Of a stretch of 22,025 nucleotides of DNA, positions 6,604 to 13,110 are shown one piece after another. The stretch is from the NCBI GenBank assembly GCA_041691815.1, contig JBEPTZ010000071.1:1-22025 (forward strand), in the 5' to 3' direction. The stretch comes from 70-18 sp041691815 (GTDB lineage: Bacteria; Pseudomonadota; Alphaproteobacteria; Acetobacterales; Acetobacteraceae). The translations under genes were made by a program, and so were the position numbers. Under the pieces are notes generated by a model. It worked only from the letters and a program-made list of their open reading frames with translations. It ran no database searches and had not been told where the DNA came from. Every line of letters begins with the position of its first letter. The stretch's first letter is position 1.

Positions 6604-7833
6604 GTGGACGATCGCTTCCGGCCGCTCTTCCAGGCCATTCCGCCGCTCGACCCGCGCGCCCGCTACACGGTGCGCCACCGCTGCAAGCTGTGCGACGGCG
6701 GCGCCGCCGCGTTCGACCGGGTCGATTTCAACAAGCATTGTTCCGAAACCGACCCGTACAAGTTCGGCTACGCCAACGTGATGATCGACTACCTGCGCTG
6801 CGAACAATGCGGCTTCATCTTTACCGAATTCTTCGACGGCTGGACCGCGGCGGACTGGAGCCGGTTCGTCTATAACCAGGACTACATCAGGGTCGATCAG
6901 GAATACGCCGAAACCCGCCCAATGCACGTCGCCCGCCATTTCGCAACGCTGCTGCACGGCGCCGAGCAGGCCCGCATTCTCGATTTCGGTGCCGGCGCCG
7001 GCATTTTCGAGCGGCGCATGCGCGAACTGGGCTTCACCGATATCGCCGGCTACGACCCGTTCTCCAGCCCGGCCCGGCCGGACGGATTGTTCGACATCAT
7101 CACCTGCTTCGAGGTGATCGAGCATTCCCCCGATCCGCTGGCCACCATCGCCGACATGGCATCGCTGCTGGCCGAGGACGGCTGCATCCTGTTCAGTCAG
7201 ACCACCCATCCCGACGACATCCTGATCCGCCGCGGCAGCTGGTGGTATCTGGCGCCGCGCAACGGCCACGTCTCCACCTATGCCGATGAAACCCTGGCCC
7301 TGCTTGGCCATCGGCTGGGCCTGCATTTCCACCGTGGCGACACCGTGTTCGGCTATTCCGGCCGCACCCCGTCACTGGCGGCGCGGCGGGCGCTGGAGAC
7401 CATCGGCCCGCGCTTCGGCGTCGCCCGGCTATACGCCCCGGCCGGCCGGCCGGACTCGCCGATCGCCTTCCCCTCGAACCAGGATATCTGGTGGCACGAG
7501 GTGGAATCGAGTGCCACCCACCGCTTCCGCTGGACCGGAGCCGAGCGCCTGTCGTGGAATGTCGCCTGGCCCGACGTCTCGCTGCTGCAACTGCGGCTGC
7601 CGTTTGTCGATCAGATCGATCCGGGATTCGCCGCCCAGTGCAGCCTGCGGCTGGACGGCCAGATCGCCGAGACCCGGTTGAGCCGGGGCGACATCGTCGC
7701 CGAATTCACCATCAACGGCCGGCGCGAGGGGGTGGTGGAACTGCGCACCCCGCCGCCCACCGATGACCCCGGCGCCGGCCGCCGCCTCGGCCTGGCGATC
7801 CCGCTCGGCCCGGAACCGCTCTGGGTGACCTGA
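6604..7833 (+). CDS. Class I SAM-dependent methyltransferase with Cys4 N-terminus and C-terminal accessory region
   Basis: A 409-residue protein. Residues 27-69 have C27-x2-C30 and C66-x2-C69, a probable zinc ribbon of the kind found in sugar C-methyltransferase-like proteins. The SAM-binding Rossmann domain follows with motif I ILDFGAGAG (125-133), the acidic GYDPF end of strand 2 (149-153) and FDIITCFEVIEHSPDP (163-178). After ~250 comes a region not needed for methyl transfer. Its last ~110 residues (HRFRWTGAERLSWNVAW..., LQLRLPF, CSLRLDG, VVELRTPP) look like a beta-rich domain. The start is GTG at 6604, seven bases after AGGTGA. The gene is divergent from the GT9 gene, and both carry an added beta-rich segment, pointing to glycan modification. 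The exact acceptor is unknown. Confidence 0.8.
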   Translation: MDDRFRPLFQAIPPLDPRARYTVRHRCKLCDGGAAAFDRVDFNKHCSETDPYKFGYANVMIDYLRCEQCGFIFTEFFDGWTAADWSRFVYNQDYIRVDQEYAETRPMHVARHFATLLHGAEQARILDFGAGAGIFERRMRELGFTDIAGYDPFSSPARPDGLFDIITCFEVIEHSPDPLATIADMASLLAEDGCILFSQTTHPDDILIRRGSWWYLAPRNGHVSTYADETLALLGHRLGLHFHRGDTVFGYSGRTPSLAARRALETIGPRFGVARLYAPAGRPDSPIAFPSNQDIWWHEVESSATHRFRWTGAERLSWNVAWPDVSLLQLRLPFVDQIDPGFAAQCSLRLDGQIAETRLSRGDIVAEFTINGRREGVVELRTPPPTDDPGAGRRLGLAIPLGPEPLWVT

Positions 7834-7835
7834 TT

Positions 7836-8498
7836 TCAGGCGGCGCGGCTGCTCAGGATGCGCCAGGCATGCGCGAACGCCTCCACCATGGTCTCCGCCG
7901 GCACCGCGCCGGAGAACAGCACATGGTTGGCCATGGTGAAGCTCGGCACCCCGTTGATGCCCGAGCGCCGGGCGTTCATGTCCTCGGCCAGCACCTCGGC
8001 CCGGCCATCCTCGCCGGCCAGCATCGCCAGCACCGCGTCGCGCGGCAGCCCGGCGCCGTCGGCCAGCCGCGCCAGCGTCTCGGCATCGCCGATATCGGCA
8101 CCCTGGGTGAAATAGCCGGCGAACAGCGCCTCCACCACCGCGCCCTGCACGCCATGCGCGTGCGCCAGCCGGATGGTGCGGTGGGCGGCCAGGGTGTTGG
8201 GCGTGCGAAGCTGCAAATCCATGCGGAATTCCAGCCCGGCCGCCCTGCCCTTCTCCGCCAGTTGCGCGTCAAGCTGCTGCGAACGCTCCCAACTGCCGAA
8301 CTTGCTGGTGCGGTATTCCCGCCGGTCGACGCCCGCCTCCGGCATCTCGGGATTGAGCTGGAACGGGTGCCAGTGCACCTCGAATTCCAGCCCCTGCTCG
8401 GCCAGCACCGGCAGCGCCTGCTCCAGATGCCGCTTGCCGACATAACACCACGGGCAGATGGCGTCGGAAATGATATCCAGGCGGGGTGCGATGGCCAT
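7836..8498 (-). CDS. DsbA-family oxidoreductase, FrnE-like
   Basis: A 220-residue thioredoxin-fold protein of the FrnE/2-hydroxychromene-2-carboxylate isomerase-like group. The active site CPWC is at 15-18 (DAICPWCYVGKRHLE), the helical insertion follows, and the cis-proline is P185 (GVPSFTM). There is no signal peptide, so a cytoplasmic dithiol/disulfide role is likely, as reported for FrnE-type proteins in oxidative stress. The frame is open further upstream, but the ATG at 8498 has GAGGAGG (8504-8510) five bases ahead and is clearly the start. The gene converges with the methyltransferase gene (two-base gap) and diverges from the SDR at 8586 across 87 bases. Confidence 0.9.
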   Translation of the reverse strand: MAIAPRLDIISDAICPWCYVGKRHLEQALPVLAEQGLEFEVHWHPFQLNPEMPEAGVDRREYRTSKFGSWERSQQLDAQLAEKGRAAGLEFRMDLQLRTPNTLAAHRTIRLAHAHGVQGAVVEALFAGYFTQGADIGDAETLARLADGAGLPRDAVLAMLAGEDGRAEVLAEDMNARRSGINGVPSFTMANHVLFSGAVPAETMVEAFAHAWRILSSRAA

Positions 8499-8526
8499 GC
8501 CGGCCTCCTCATACTGCGGCGCGGCT

Positions 8527-8550
8527 TGTGGCGCGCCTGTTCCTGCCACA
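8527..8550. promoter_or_regulatory. Inverted repeat in a divergent promoter region (candidate operator)
   Basis: TGTGGC (8527-8532) and GCCACA (8545-8550) are exact inverted repeats 12 bases apart, inside the 87-bp region between the divergent DsbA-like and SDR genes. Position and symmetry suit a regulator site shared by both genes, but six-base arms can arise by chance in G+C-rich DNA. I saw no good -10/-35 pair. Confidence 0.3.
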
Positions 8551-8585
8551 TCTAATACCGCGAGCAGCCAAACGGGAGACCTTTC

Positions 8586-9272
8586 ATGCAATATCGCTCG
8601 GCCCTCATCGTCGGTGCCGGCGCCGGCCTCAGCGCCTCGCTGGCCAGGCTGTTCGCGAAGAACGGACTCGCGGTGGCGCTGGCGGCACGGCGGACCGACA
8701 AGCTGGCCGATCTGTGCGACGAAACCGGGGCGCGTGCATTCGAATGCACGACCGAGGACCCGGCCAGTGTCGCGGCGCTGTTTGCTGCCGTCGAAACGGC
8801 CGGTTTTACCCCGGATGTGGTGGTTTTTAACGCCTCGGCGCGGGTTCGTGGCGCGGTTTCCGAGCTTGATCCGGCGGCGGTGAAGCGGGCGATCGAGATC
8901 ACCGCGTTCGGGGCCTTCCTGGTCTCGCAACAGGCCTTGAAGCGGATGCTGCCAAAGCACGAGGGCGCGCTGCTGCTCACCGGCGCCACCGCCGGGGTAA
9001 AAGGTTTCGCGAATTCAGCGGCTTTCGCGATGGGCAAGTTCGCGCTGCGCGGCCTGGCGCAGGCGATGGCGCGCGAGGTGTCGCCCCAGGGCGTGCATGT
9101 CGCGCATTTCGTCATCGACGGCGGCATCGCCACCGGCCCGGCACCGGCCGACCAGCCGGACAGCCAACTGGACCCCGACGCCATCGCCGAAACCTACTGG
9201 CATGTCATGCACCAGCACCGCAGCGCCTGGAGCTGGGAGGTCGAGTTGCGGCCGTGGACCGAACGATTCTAA
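8586..9272 (+). CDS. SDR family oxidoreductase with Tyr-to-Phe active site
   Basis: A 228-residue short SDR. The cofactor loop is GAGAGLS (10-16) and the strand-2 end AARRTDKL (33-40) suggests NADP(H). NNAG is changed to FNAS (81-84). The catalytic segment reads AFAMGKFALRGLAQAMARE: lysine K151 is kept, but the usual tyrosine is F147. The serine region is LLTGATAG with threonines T132 and T135. I remember a bacterial SDR subfamily with this same AFA-x-x-KFALR-x-LAQSMARELGP-x-GIHVAH pattern, so the change is probably ancestral. The start ATG has GGGAG (8574-8578) seven bases ahead. The gene is single, divergent from the DsbA-like gene and convergent with the phosphodiesterase gene. The substrate is unknown. 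Confidence 0.85.
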   Translation: MQYRSALIVGAGAGLSASLARLFAKNGLAVALAARRTDKLADLCDETGARAFECTTEDPASVAALFAAVETAGFTPDVVVFNASARVRGAVSELDPAAVKRAIEITAFGAFLVSQQALKRMLPKHEGALLLTGATAGVKGFANSAAFAMGKFALRGLAQAMAREVSPQGVHVAHFVIDGGIATGPAPADQPDSQLDPDAIAETYWHVMHQHRSAWSWEVELRPWTERF

Positions 9273-9276
9273 CGGG

Positions 9277-10089
9277 TTACGCGGGGTCCGGGACGAACGG
9301 GAACGGGCCGGGGTAGCGCTCGACGAAGCCGGTATGGCTGACCACGCCCTGCCCCTCGATCCAGCAATGCGCCAGGAAACAGGCCGGCTCCAGGTTCCAC
9401 AGGCCGGGATTGTTGCCGAACAGGTCGAGTTCGACGATATGCGCCACCCCCGGGGCGACGAGCGCGGTGGCCTGGGCGATGCGGCTGGTGATCTGCCGGT
9501 GATGGTGGCCGGAGAGCACCAGTTGCACCTGTTTATGCCGCGCGATCAAGGCGTTGAACACCTCCGGCTGGCGCAGGATGATGCGGTCCATGTGGCTGAC
9601 GCCGCAGGCGAAGCTGGGGTGGTGCATCACCACCACGGTCGGCTTGTCGGGCGCGGCGGCCAGCGCGGCATCGAGCCAGGCCAGCCGCTTCGGGCATAAT
9701 TCGCCGTCGACCTTGCCCTGGATCAAGGTATCCAGCAGCACCAGCCGCACCGGCAGGTCTTCCACCGTGTATTGGATGAATTCCTGGTCAGTCGTGACCC
9801 CCGGCAGATGCGCCAGTTCGGCGCGCATGTTCACCCGGTGGTCGTGGTTGCCGGGAATGGCATAGATCGGGATATTGATCAGCCGGCCGATGACTTCGGC
9901 GAAGCAGCGATATTCTTCCACCAGGCCGTTATTGGTCAGATCGCCGGAGATGATCAGCGCATCGGCGCGCGGCCGGAAATCGCGCACCGCGCGCAATGCC
10001 CGCTCGGCCAGCGCGTTGGTCTCGCAGGTCCGCATCGCGGCCAGACCGCGCGGGCGCATGTGCAGGTCGGTGATGTGCAGCAGGATCAT
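9277..10089 (-). CDS. Calcineurin-like phosphoesterase, class III cAMP phosphodiesterase (CpdA) type
   Basis: A 270-residue binuclear metallophosphoesterase. All metal-binding motifs are visible: D8-x-H10 (HITDLHM), GDLT with D50, GNHD with N81/H82, H156 in VVMHHPSF, and H195/H197 in LSGHHHR. Family members hydrolyse cyclic nucleotides or other phosphodiesters in the cytoplasm; no signal peptide is seen. The frame extends 25 codons further upstream, but the ATG at 10089 starts directly at the first beta strand (MILLHITDLH) and has GGAA six bases ahead. It converges with the SDR gene (four-base gap) and lies downstream of the GntR gene on the same strand (29-base gap), so it could be co-transcribed with that regulator. 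Assignment to cAMP specifically is family-level only. Confidence 0.87.
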   Translation of the reverse strand: MILLHITDLHMRPRGLAAMRTCETNALAERALRAVRDFRPRADALIISGDLTNNGLVEEYRCFAEVIGRLINIPIYAIPGNHDHRVNMRAELAHLPGVTTDQEFIQYTVEDLPVRLVLLDTLIQGKVDGELCPKRLAWLDAALAAAPDKPTVVVMHHPSFACGVSHMDRIILRQPEVFNALIARHKQVQLVLSGHHHRQITSRIAQATALVAPGVAHIVELDLFGNNPGLWNLEPACFLAHCWIEGQGVVSHTGFVERYPGPFPFVPDPA

Positions 10090-10118
10090 CGGCGGTTCCA
10101 GTGCTGATTCAGGCGGCG

Positions 10119-10823
10119 CTACTTCGGCAGGTTCGTGCTCGAGGTGCAAGCCGGCGTGGTGCAAGCCGGGGCCTCGATCGCCGAGAGGAAGCGGGCGCGG
10201 CCGGTGCGGGTGTGTTCCTCGGCAAAGTGGCGCGCCTGCTCGGGGGTGCCGGCCATCAGTGCTTCCAGGATGCGGCGGTGGCCGGCGTTGGATTCGGCCA
10301 TGCTGGTGGCGCGGTCGAATGAGCGGCGGCGGAACAGCATCAGCTTGCGGGTCTGCTGCAGATACACCGCCTCGACCTGGCGGTTGCGGGCGAAGGCCAT
10401 GATGTGTTCGTGGAAGGCGATGTTGAGGGTGAAGAATTTTTCCGGATCGTTGGCCGCCGCCGCCGCCTCCATGCCCTCGTACAGGCCGCGCAGGTCCAGC
10501 GCCTGCCCGGCGGTGATGCTGGCGGCGAGTTGGGCGCAGCCGAAGCCGAACAGCAGCGCGTTCAGCGCGTAGGTGTCCAGCGCCTCGTCCAACGGCACGG
10601 TGCGGATGAAGGCGCCGCGGTTGAGGATCACGGTGACCAGCCCGACCCGCTCCAGCAGCCGCGCCGCCTCACGCACCGGGCCGCGGCTGACGCCGAGTTG
10701 CCTGGCCAGCGCGACCTCGTTCAGCCGCTCGCCGGGCGACAGCGTGCCGTCCAGGATCATGCGTTCCAGCTCGGCGCGGACGCGGGCGCTGAGCGGGTGC
10801 GGCGCTCGGGCAATTGTTGACAT
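10119..10823 (-). CDS. GntR family transcriptional regulator, FCD domain
   Basis: A 234-residue one-component regulator. The N-terminal winged helix-turn-helix (8-75) has the GntR pattern ILDGTLSPGERLNEVALARQLGVSRGPVREAARLL. The C-terminal all-helical FCD ligand domain has the metal-site histidines in LNIAFHEHI, AGHRRILEAL and FAEEHTRTG; the usual Asp of the first motif is Asn here. FCD regulators often sense organic acids from the pathway they control. An in-frame GTG exists at 10841, but the ATG at 10823 has GGAG seven bases ahead and is preferred. The gene is divergent from the CoA-transferase/crotonase/ABC operon, the classic place for that operon's regulator. A palindrome covers its own start codon, suggesting autoregulation. 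Confidence 0.9.
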   Translation of the reverse strand: MSTIARAPHPLSARVRAELERMILDGTLSPGERLNEVALARQLGVSRGPVREAARLLERVGLVTVILNRGAFIRTVPLDEALDTYALNALLFGFGCAQLAASITAGQALDLRGLYEGMEAAAAANDPEKFFTLNIAFHEHIMAFARNRQVEAVYLQQTRKLMLFRRRSFDRATSMAESNAGHRRILEALMAGTPEQARHFAEEHTRTGRARFLSAIEAPACTTPACTSSTNLPK

Positions 10824-10831
10824 TCTGTCAC
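10816..10831. promoter_or_regulatory. Candidate GntR operator O1
   Basis: TGACA-TTC-TGTCA (10818-10830) is a perfect palindrome with a three-base centre, overlapping the ATG of the GntR gene. The wider GTTGACATTCTGTCAC resembles a second site 88 bases further along (GTTTACAATTTTGTCC, 10904-10919). Half-site type and position fit a GntR/FCD binding site that represses its own gene. Binding is inferred. Confidence 0.45.
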
Positions 10832-10843
10832 TCCACAACACGG

Positions 10844-10872
10844 CGTATAATCAACCAACTAGAGATTTTCAA
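10844..10872 (-). promoter_or_regulatory. Candidate promoter of the GntR gene
   Basis: On the minus strand TTGAAA (10872-10867) is followed after exactly 17 bases by TATACG (10849-10844). The -35 matches the consensus at five of six positions and the -10 at four. Transcription would start near 10837, just before the ribosome binding site of the ATG at 10823. Confidence 0.45.
10846..10851 (+). promoter_or_regulatory. Candidate -10 box for the CoA-transferase operon
   Basis: A perfect TATAAT stands in G+C-rich DNA upstream of the operon and overlaps the -10 of the opposing GntR promoter. No good -35 lies 16-18 bases upstream; the TTGACA at 10817-10822 is 23 bases away, too far for a normal promoter. 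An alternative nearer the gene is TTTACA (10905-10910), 18 bases, then TAGGCT (10929-10934). Confidence 0.35.
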
Positions 10873-10903
10873 CTGTGACGAATGGTCTCTTCTCGACTCA
10901 AGT

Positions 10904-10919
10904 GTTTACAATTTTGTCC
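10904..10919. promoter_or_regulatory. Candidate GntR operator O2
   Basis: GTTTACAATTTTGTCC contains the symmetric core ACAA-TT-TTGT (10908-10917) and resembles O1 at 10816-10831 with a one-base gap. It overlaps the alternative -35 TTTACA of the operon, where bound repressor would block transcription. This is inferred from similarity and position only. Confidence 0.35.
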
Positions 10920-10959
10920 GCCCGCCGCTAGGCTCAGGCAACGGGAAGGAAACCAGCCA

Positions 10960-12186
10960 GTGAACGACGCACAGCCCGATCGGCGCCCCGACTCCGCCAC
11001 CGCCGCCAGCGACGACCTGCCGTTGCGCGGCATTCGCGTGCTGGACCTGACGCTGGCGCGGGCCGGGCCGACCTGCGTGCGGCATCTGGCCGACTGGGGG
11101 GCGGAGGTGATCCGCATCGAGCCGCCGCCGGTCGGCGAGCAGGGCGACATCACCGGCAATCGCGACGGCTTCGATTTTCAGAACCTGCACCGCAACAAGC
11201 GCGCCATGCAGCTCGACCTGAAGAGCGAGGCCGGCAAGCAGATTTTCCGCGAACTCGTCATGCAAGCCGACGTGATCGTGGAGAACATGCGGGCGCGGGT
11301 GAAATACCGCCTCGGCGTCGATTACGACAGCGTCAGCAAGATCAACCCGCGCATTGTCTATGGCTCGATCTCCGGTTTCGGCCAGGACGGGCCGTATGGC
11401 CATCGCGCCGGGGTGGACCAGATCGCCCAGGGCATGGGCGGGCTGATGTCGATCACCGGCAAGCCGGGCGACGGGCCGATGCGGGTCGGCATCCCGATCT
11501 GCGACCTTACCGCCGGCAACCTGCTGGCGCTCGGCATCATGATGGGGCTGTTCCAGCGCCACACCACCGGGCGCGGCCGCTGGGTGCATACCAGCCTGCT
11601 GGAGGTGATGGTGTTCATGTTGGACTTCCAGGCCACCCGCTGGCTGATGGCCGGCCAGGTGGCGGGCCAGGCCGGCAATGACCATCCGACCTCGATCCCG
11701 ACCGGGGTGTTCCCGACCAGCGACCGGGCGATCACCCTGGCCGCCTCGTCGGCGCGGCACTGGACGCGGTTCTGTGCCGCGCTGGGCCGGCCGGAATGGG
11801 CCGAGCGCGCGGAATGGGCCAGCAGCGAGGGGCGCTCGGCGCATCGGGCGGCGATCAACGCGGCGATTGCCTCGGAGACCTCGAAGCACTCGGCGCTGCA
11901 CTGGATGGAGGTGATGGACGAGGCCGGCATTCCCTGCGGGCCGATCAACAGCATCGACCAGACCTTCGCCGACCCGCAGGTGCAGCATCTCGACATGGCC
12001 AAGCCGGTGCAGCATCCGCGGCTCGGCGCCCAGCGCATCGTCGGCTCGGCGATCAACATGGCCGGGCTGGATGACAGCCCGCGCAGCGCCACCGCCGAGG
12101 CCGGGGCGGACACCGACAGCATCCTGGCCGGCCTGGGCCGCACCCCCGAGCAGATCGCCGAACTGCGCGCTGCGCACGTGATCTGA
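10960..12186 (+). CDS. Family III CoA-transferase (CaiB/BaiF, formyl-CoA transferase-like)
   Basis: A 408-residue protein that moves CoA between carboxylic acids. Visible signatures are LPLRGIRVLDLTLARAGPTC at the N-terminus, GAEVIRIEPP (48-56), HRNKRAMQLDLKS (77-89), YGSISGFGQDGPYGHRAGVDQIAQGMGGLM (134-163) and the catalytic aspartate D182 in GIPICDLTAG, equivalent to Asp169 of formyl-CoA transferase. I chose the GTG at 10960 because GGAAGGA (10944-10950) lies nine bases ahead; an ATG at 10882 would add 26 residues unlike the family. It is the first gene of an operon with a crotonase and an ABC importer, divergent from a GntR/FCD regulator. It probably activates an imported organic acid; the acid and CoA donor are unknown. 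Confidence 0.9.
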   Translation: MNDAQPDRRPDSATAASDDLPLRGIRVLDLTLARAGPTCVRHLADWGAEVIRIEPPPVGEQGDITGNRDGFDFQNLHRNKRAMQLDLKSEAGKQIFRELVMQADVIVENMRARVKYRLGVDYDSVSKINPRIVYGSISGFGQDGPYGHRAGVDQIAQGMGGLMSITGKPGDGPMRVGIPICDLTAGNLLALGIMMGLFQRHTTGRGRWVHTSLLEVMVFMLDFQATRWLMAGQVAGQAGNDHPTSIPTGVFPTSDRAITLAASSARHWTRFCAALGRPEWAERAEWASSEGRSAHRAAINAAIASETSKHSALHWMEVMDEAGIPCGPINSIDQTFADPQVQHLDMAKPVQHPRLGAQRIVGSAINMAGLDDSPRSATAEAGADTDSILAGLGRTPEQIAELRAAHVI

Positions 12187-12224
12187 ACCGCCCTGCACCG
12201 CCTGCTGCACAAGGAAACACCGAG

Positions 12225-13034
12225 ATGGATGCTGGCACCGCGATCGACCTGCCGACCGACAAGATCCTGGCGCATAGCGGCGAGGGCATCGGCTGGATCA
12301 CCTTCAACCAGCCGGAGAAGCGCAACGCCATCTCGCTGTCGATGTGGCAGGGTGTGCAGGCGGCAGCGCAGGCATTCGGCGCCGATGACAGCGTGCGGGT
12401 GGTGGTGCTGTCCGGCGCCGGCGGCCGCGCATTCGCCTCGGGCGCCGATATCAGCGAGTTCGAGCAGAGCCGCAGCAACGCCGCCGCCGAGGATGAGTAT
12501 CGCCGGGTAGGTGCGGCGGCCCGCCATGCGCTGCTCGGCATGGACAAGCCGCTGATCGCCATGGTGCAGGGCTATTGCGTCGGCGGCGGCTGCGCGATCT
12601 CGCTGCTGACCGATATGCGGATCGCCACGCCGGACAGCCACTTCGGTATTCCCGCCGCCCGGCTCGGCGTCGCCTATGCCACCGAGAGCCTGGCGCGGTT
12701 GATGGCGCTGGTCGGGCCGTCGGTGGCCAAGGACATCATGTTCACCGGCCGCCTGCTGCCGGCCGACGAGGCGCTGGCCAGCGGGCTGGTCAACCAGGTG
12801 GTGGCGCCGGAAGCACTGGAAGCGACGGTGACCGCGATCGCCCGGCAGATCGCCGCCAACGCGCCGCTGACCATCCGCCATGCCCGCTCGGCGCTGAACA
12901 TGCTGGCCGGCGACACGCCGCGTGACGATGCCAGGCTCGATGCGCTGTATCGCGCCTGTTTCGACAGCGCCGATTTCCGCGAGGGGCGGACGGCGTTCAT
13001 GGCCAAGCGCAAGCCGGTGTTTCGCGGGGCCTGA
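12225..13034 (+). CDS. Enoyl-CoA hydratase/isomerase (crotonase) family protein
   Basis: A 269-residue crotonase. The oxyanion-hole segments are GGRAFASGADISEF (66-79) and QGYCVGGGCAISLLTDMRIAT (115-135). The two glutamates that act in classic enoyl-CoA hydratase are both altered: FGIPAARLG puts A144 where the first Glu belongs, and SVAKDIMFTGR puts D170 at the second. I recall a subfamily sharing IPAARLG, but it usually keeps Glu at the second position. Hydratase activity is therefore uncertain, and isomerase, hydrolase or decarboxylase chemistry is possible. AAGGAA (12211-12216) stands eight bases before the ATG, and the gene follows the CoA-transferase after 38 bases in the same operon. 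It probably acts on the CoA thioester made by that enzyme. Confidence 0.87.
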   Translation: MDAGTAIDLPTDKILAHSGEGIGWITFNQPEKRNAISLSMWQGVQAAAQAFGADDSVRVVVLSGAGGRAFASGADISEFEQSRSNAAAEDEYRRVGAAARHALLGMDKPLIAMVQGYCVGGGCAISLLTDMRIATPDSHFGIPAARLGVAYATESLARLMALVGPSVAKDIMFTGRLLPADEALASGLVNQVVAPEALEATVTAIARQIAANAPLTIRHARSALNMLAGDTPRDDARLDALYRACFDSADFREGRTAFMAKRKPVFRGA

Positions 13035-13063
13035 GCCCCCGGACGCCGGCCAGGAGACTCGCA

Positions 13064-13079
13064 CCGCCGCGACCGGCGG
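13064..13079. repeat. Small G+C hairpin between crotonase and transporter genes
   Basis: CCGCCG and CGGCGG (13064-13069 / 13074-13079) pair around CGAC in the 76-base gap before the binding-protein gene. No T-tract follows. It might stabilise or separate segments of the operon transcript, but could be chance in this composition. Confidence 0.3.
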
Positions 13080-13110
13080 GCGACAGGAACCGCAACGAAG
13101 GAACGCGACC

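Noticed and set aside
10817..10851. TTGACA and TATAAT as one plus-strand promoter
   Set aside because: The two boxes are 23 bases apart, beyond the 15-20 that sigma-70-type promoters tolerate. The TTGACA is better explained as part of the palindrome at the GntR start.
10882..10959. Upstream ATG start for the CoA-transferase
   Set aside because: It would add 26 residues with no family match and run through the candidate operator and alternative promoter; the GTG at 10960 has a good ribosome site.
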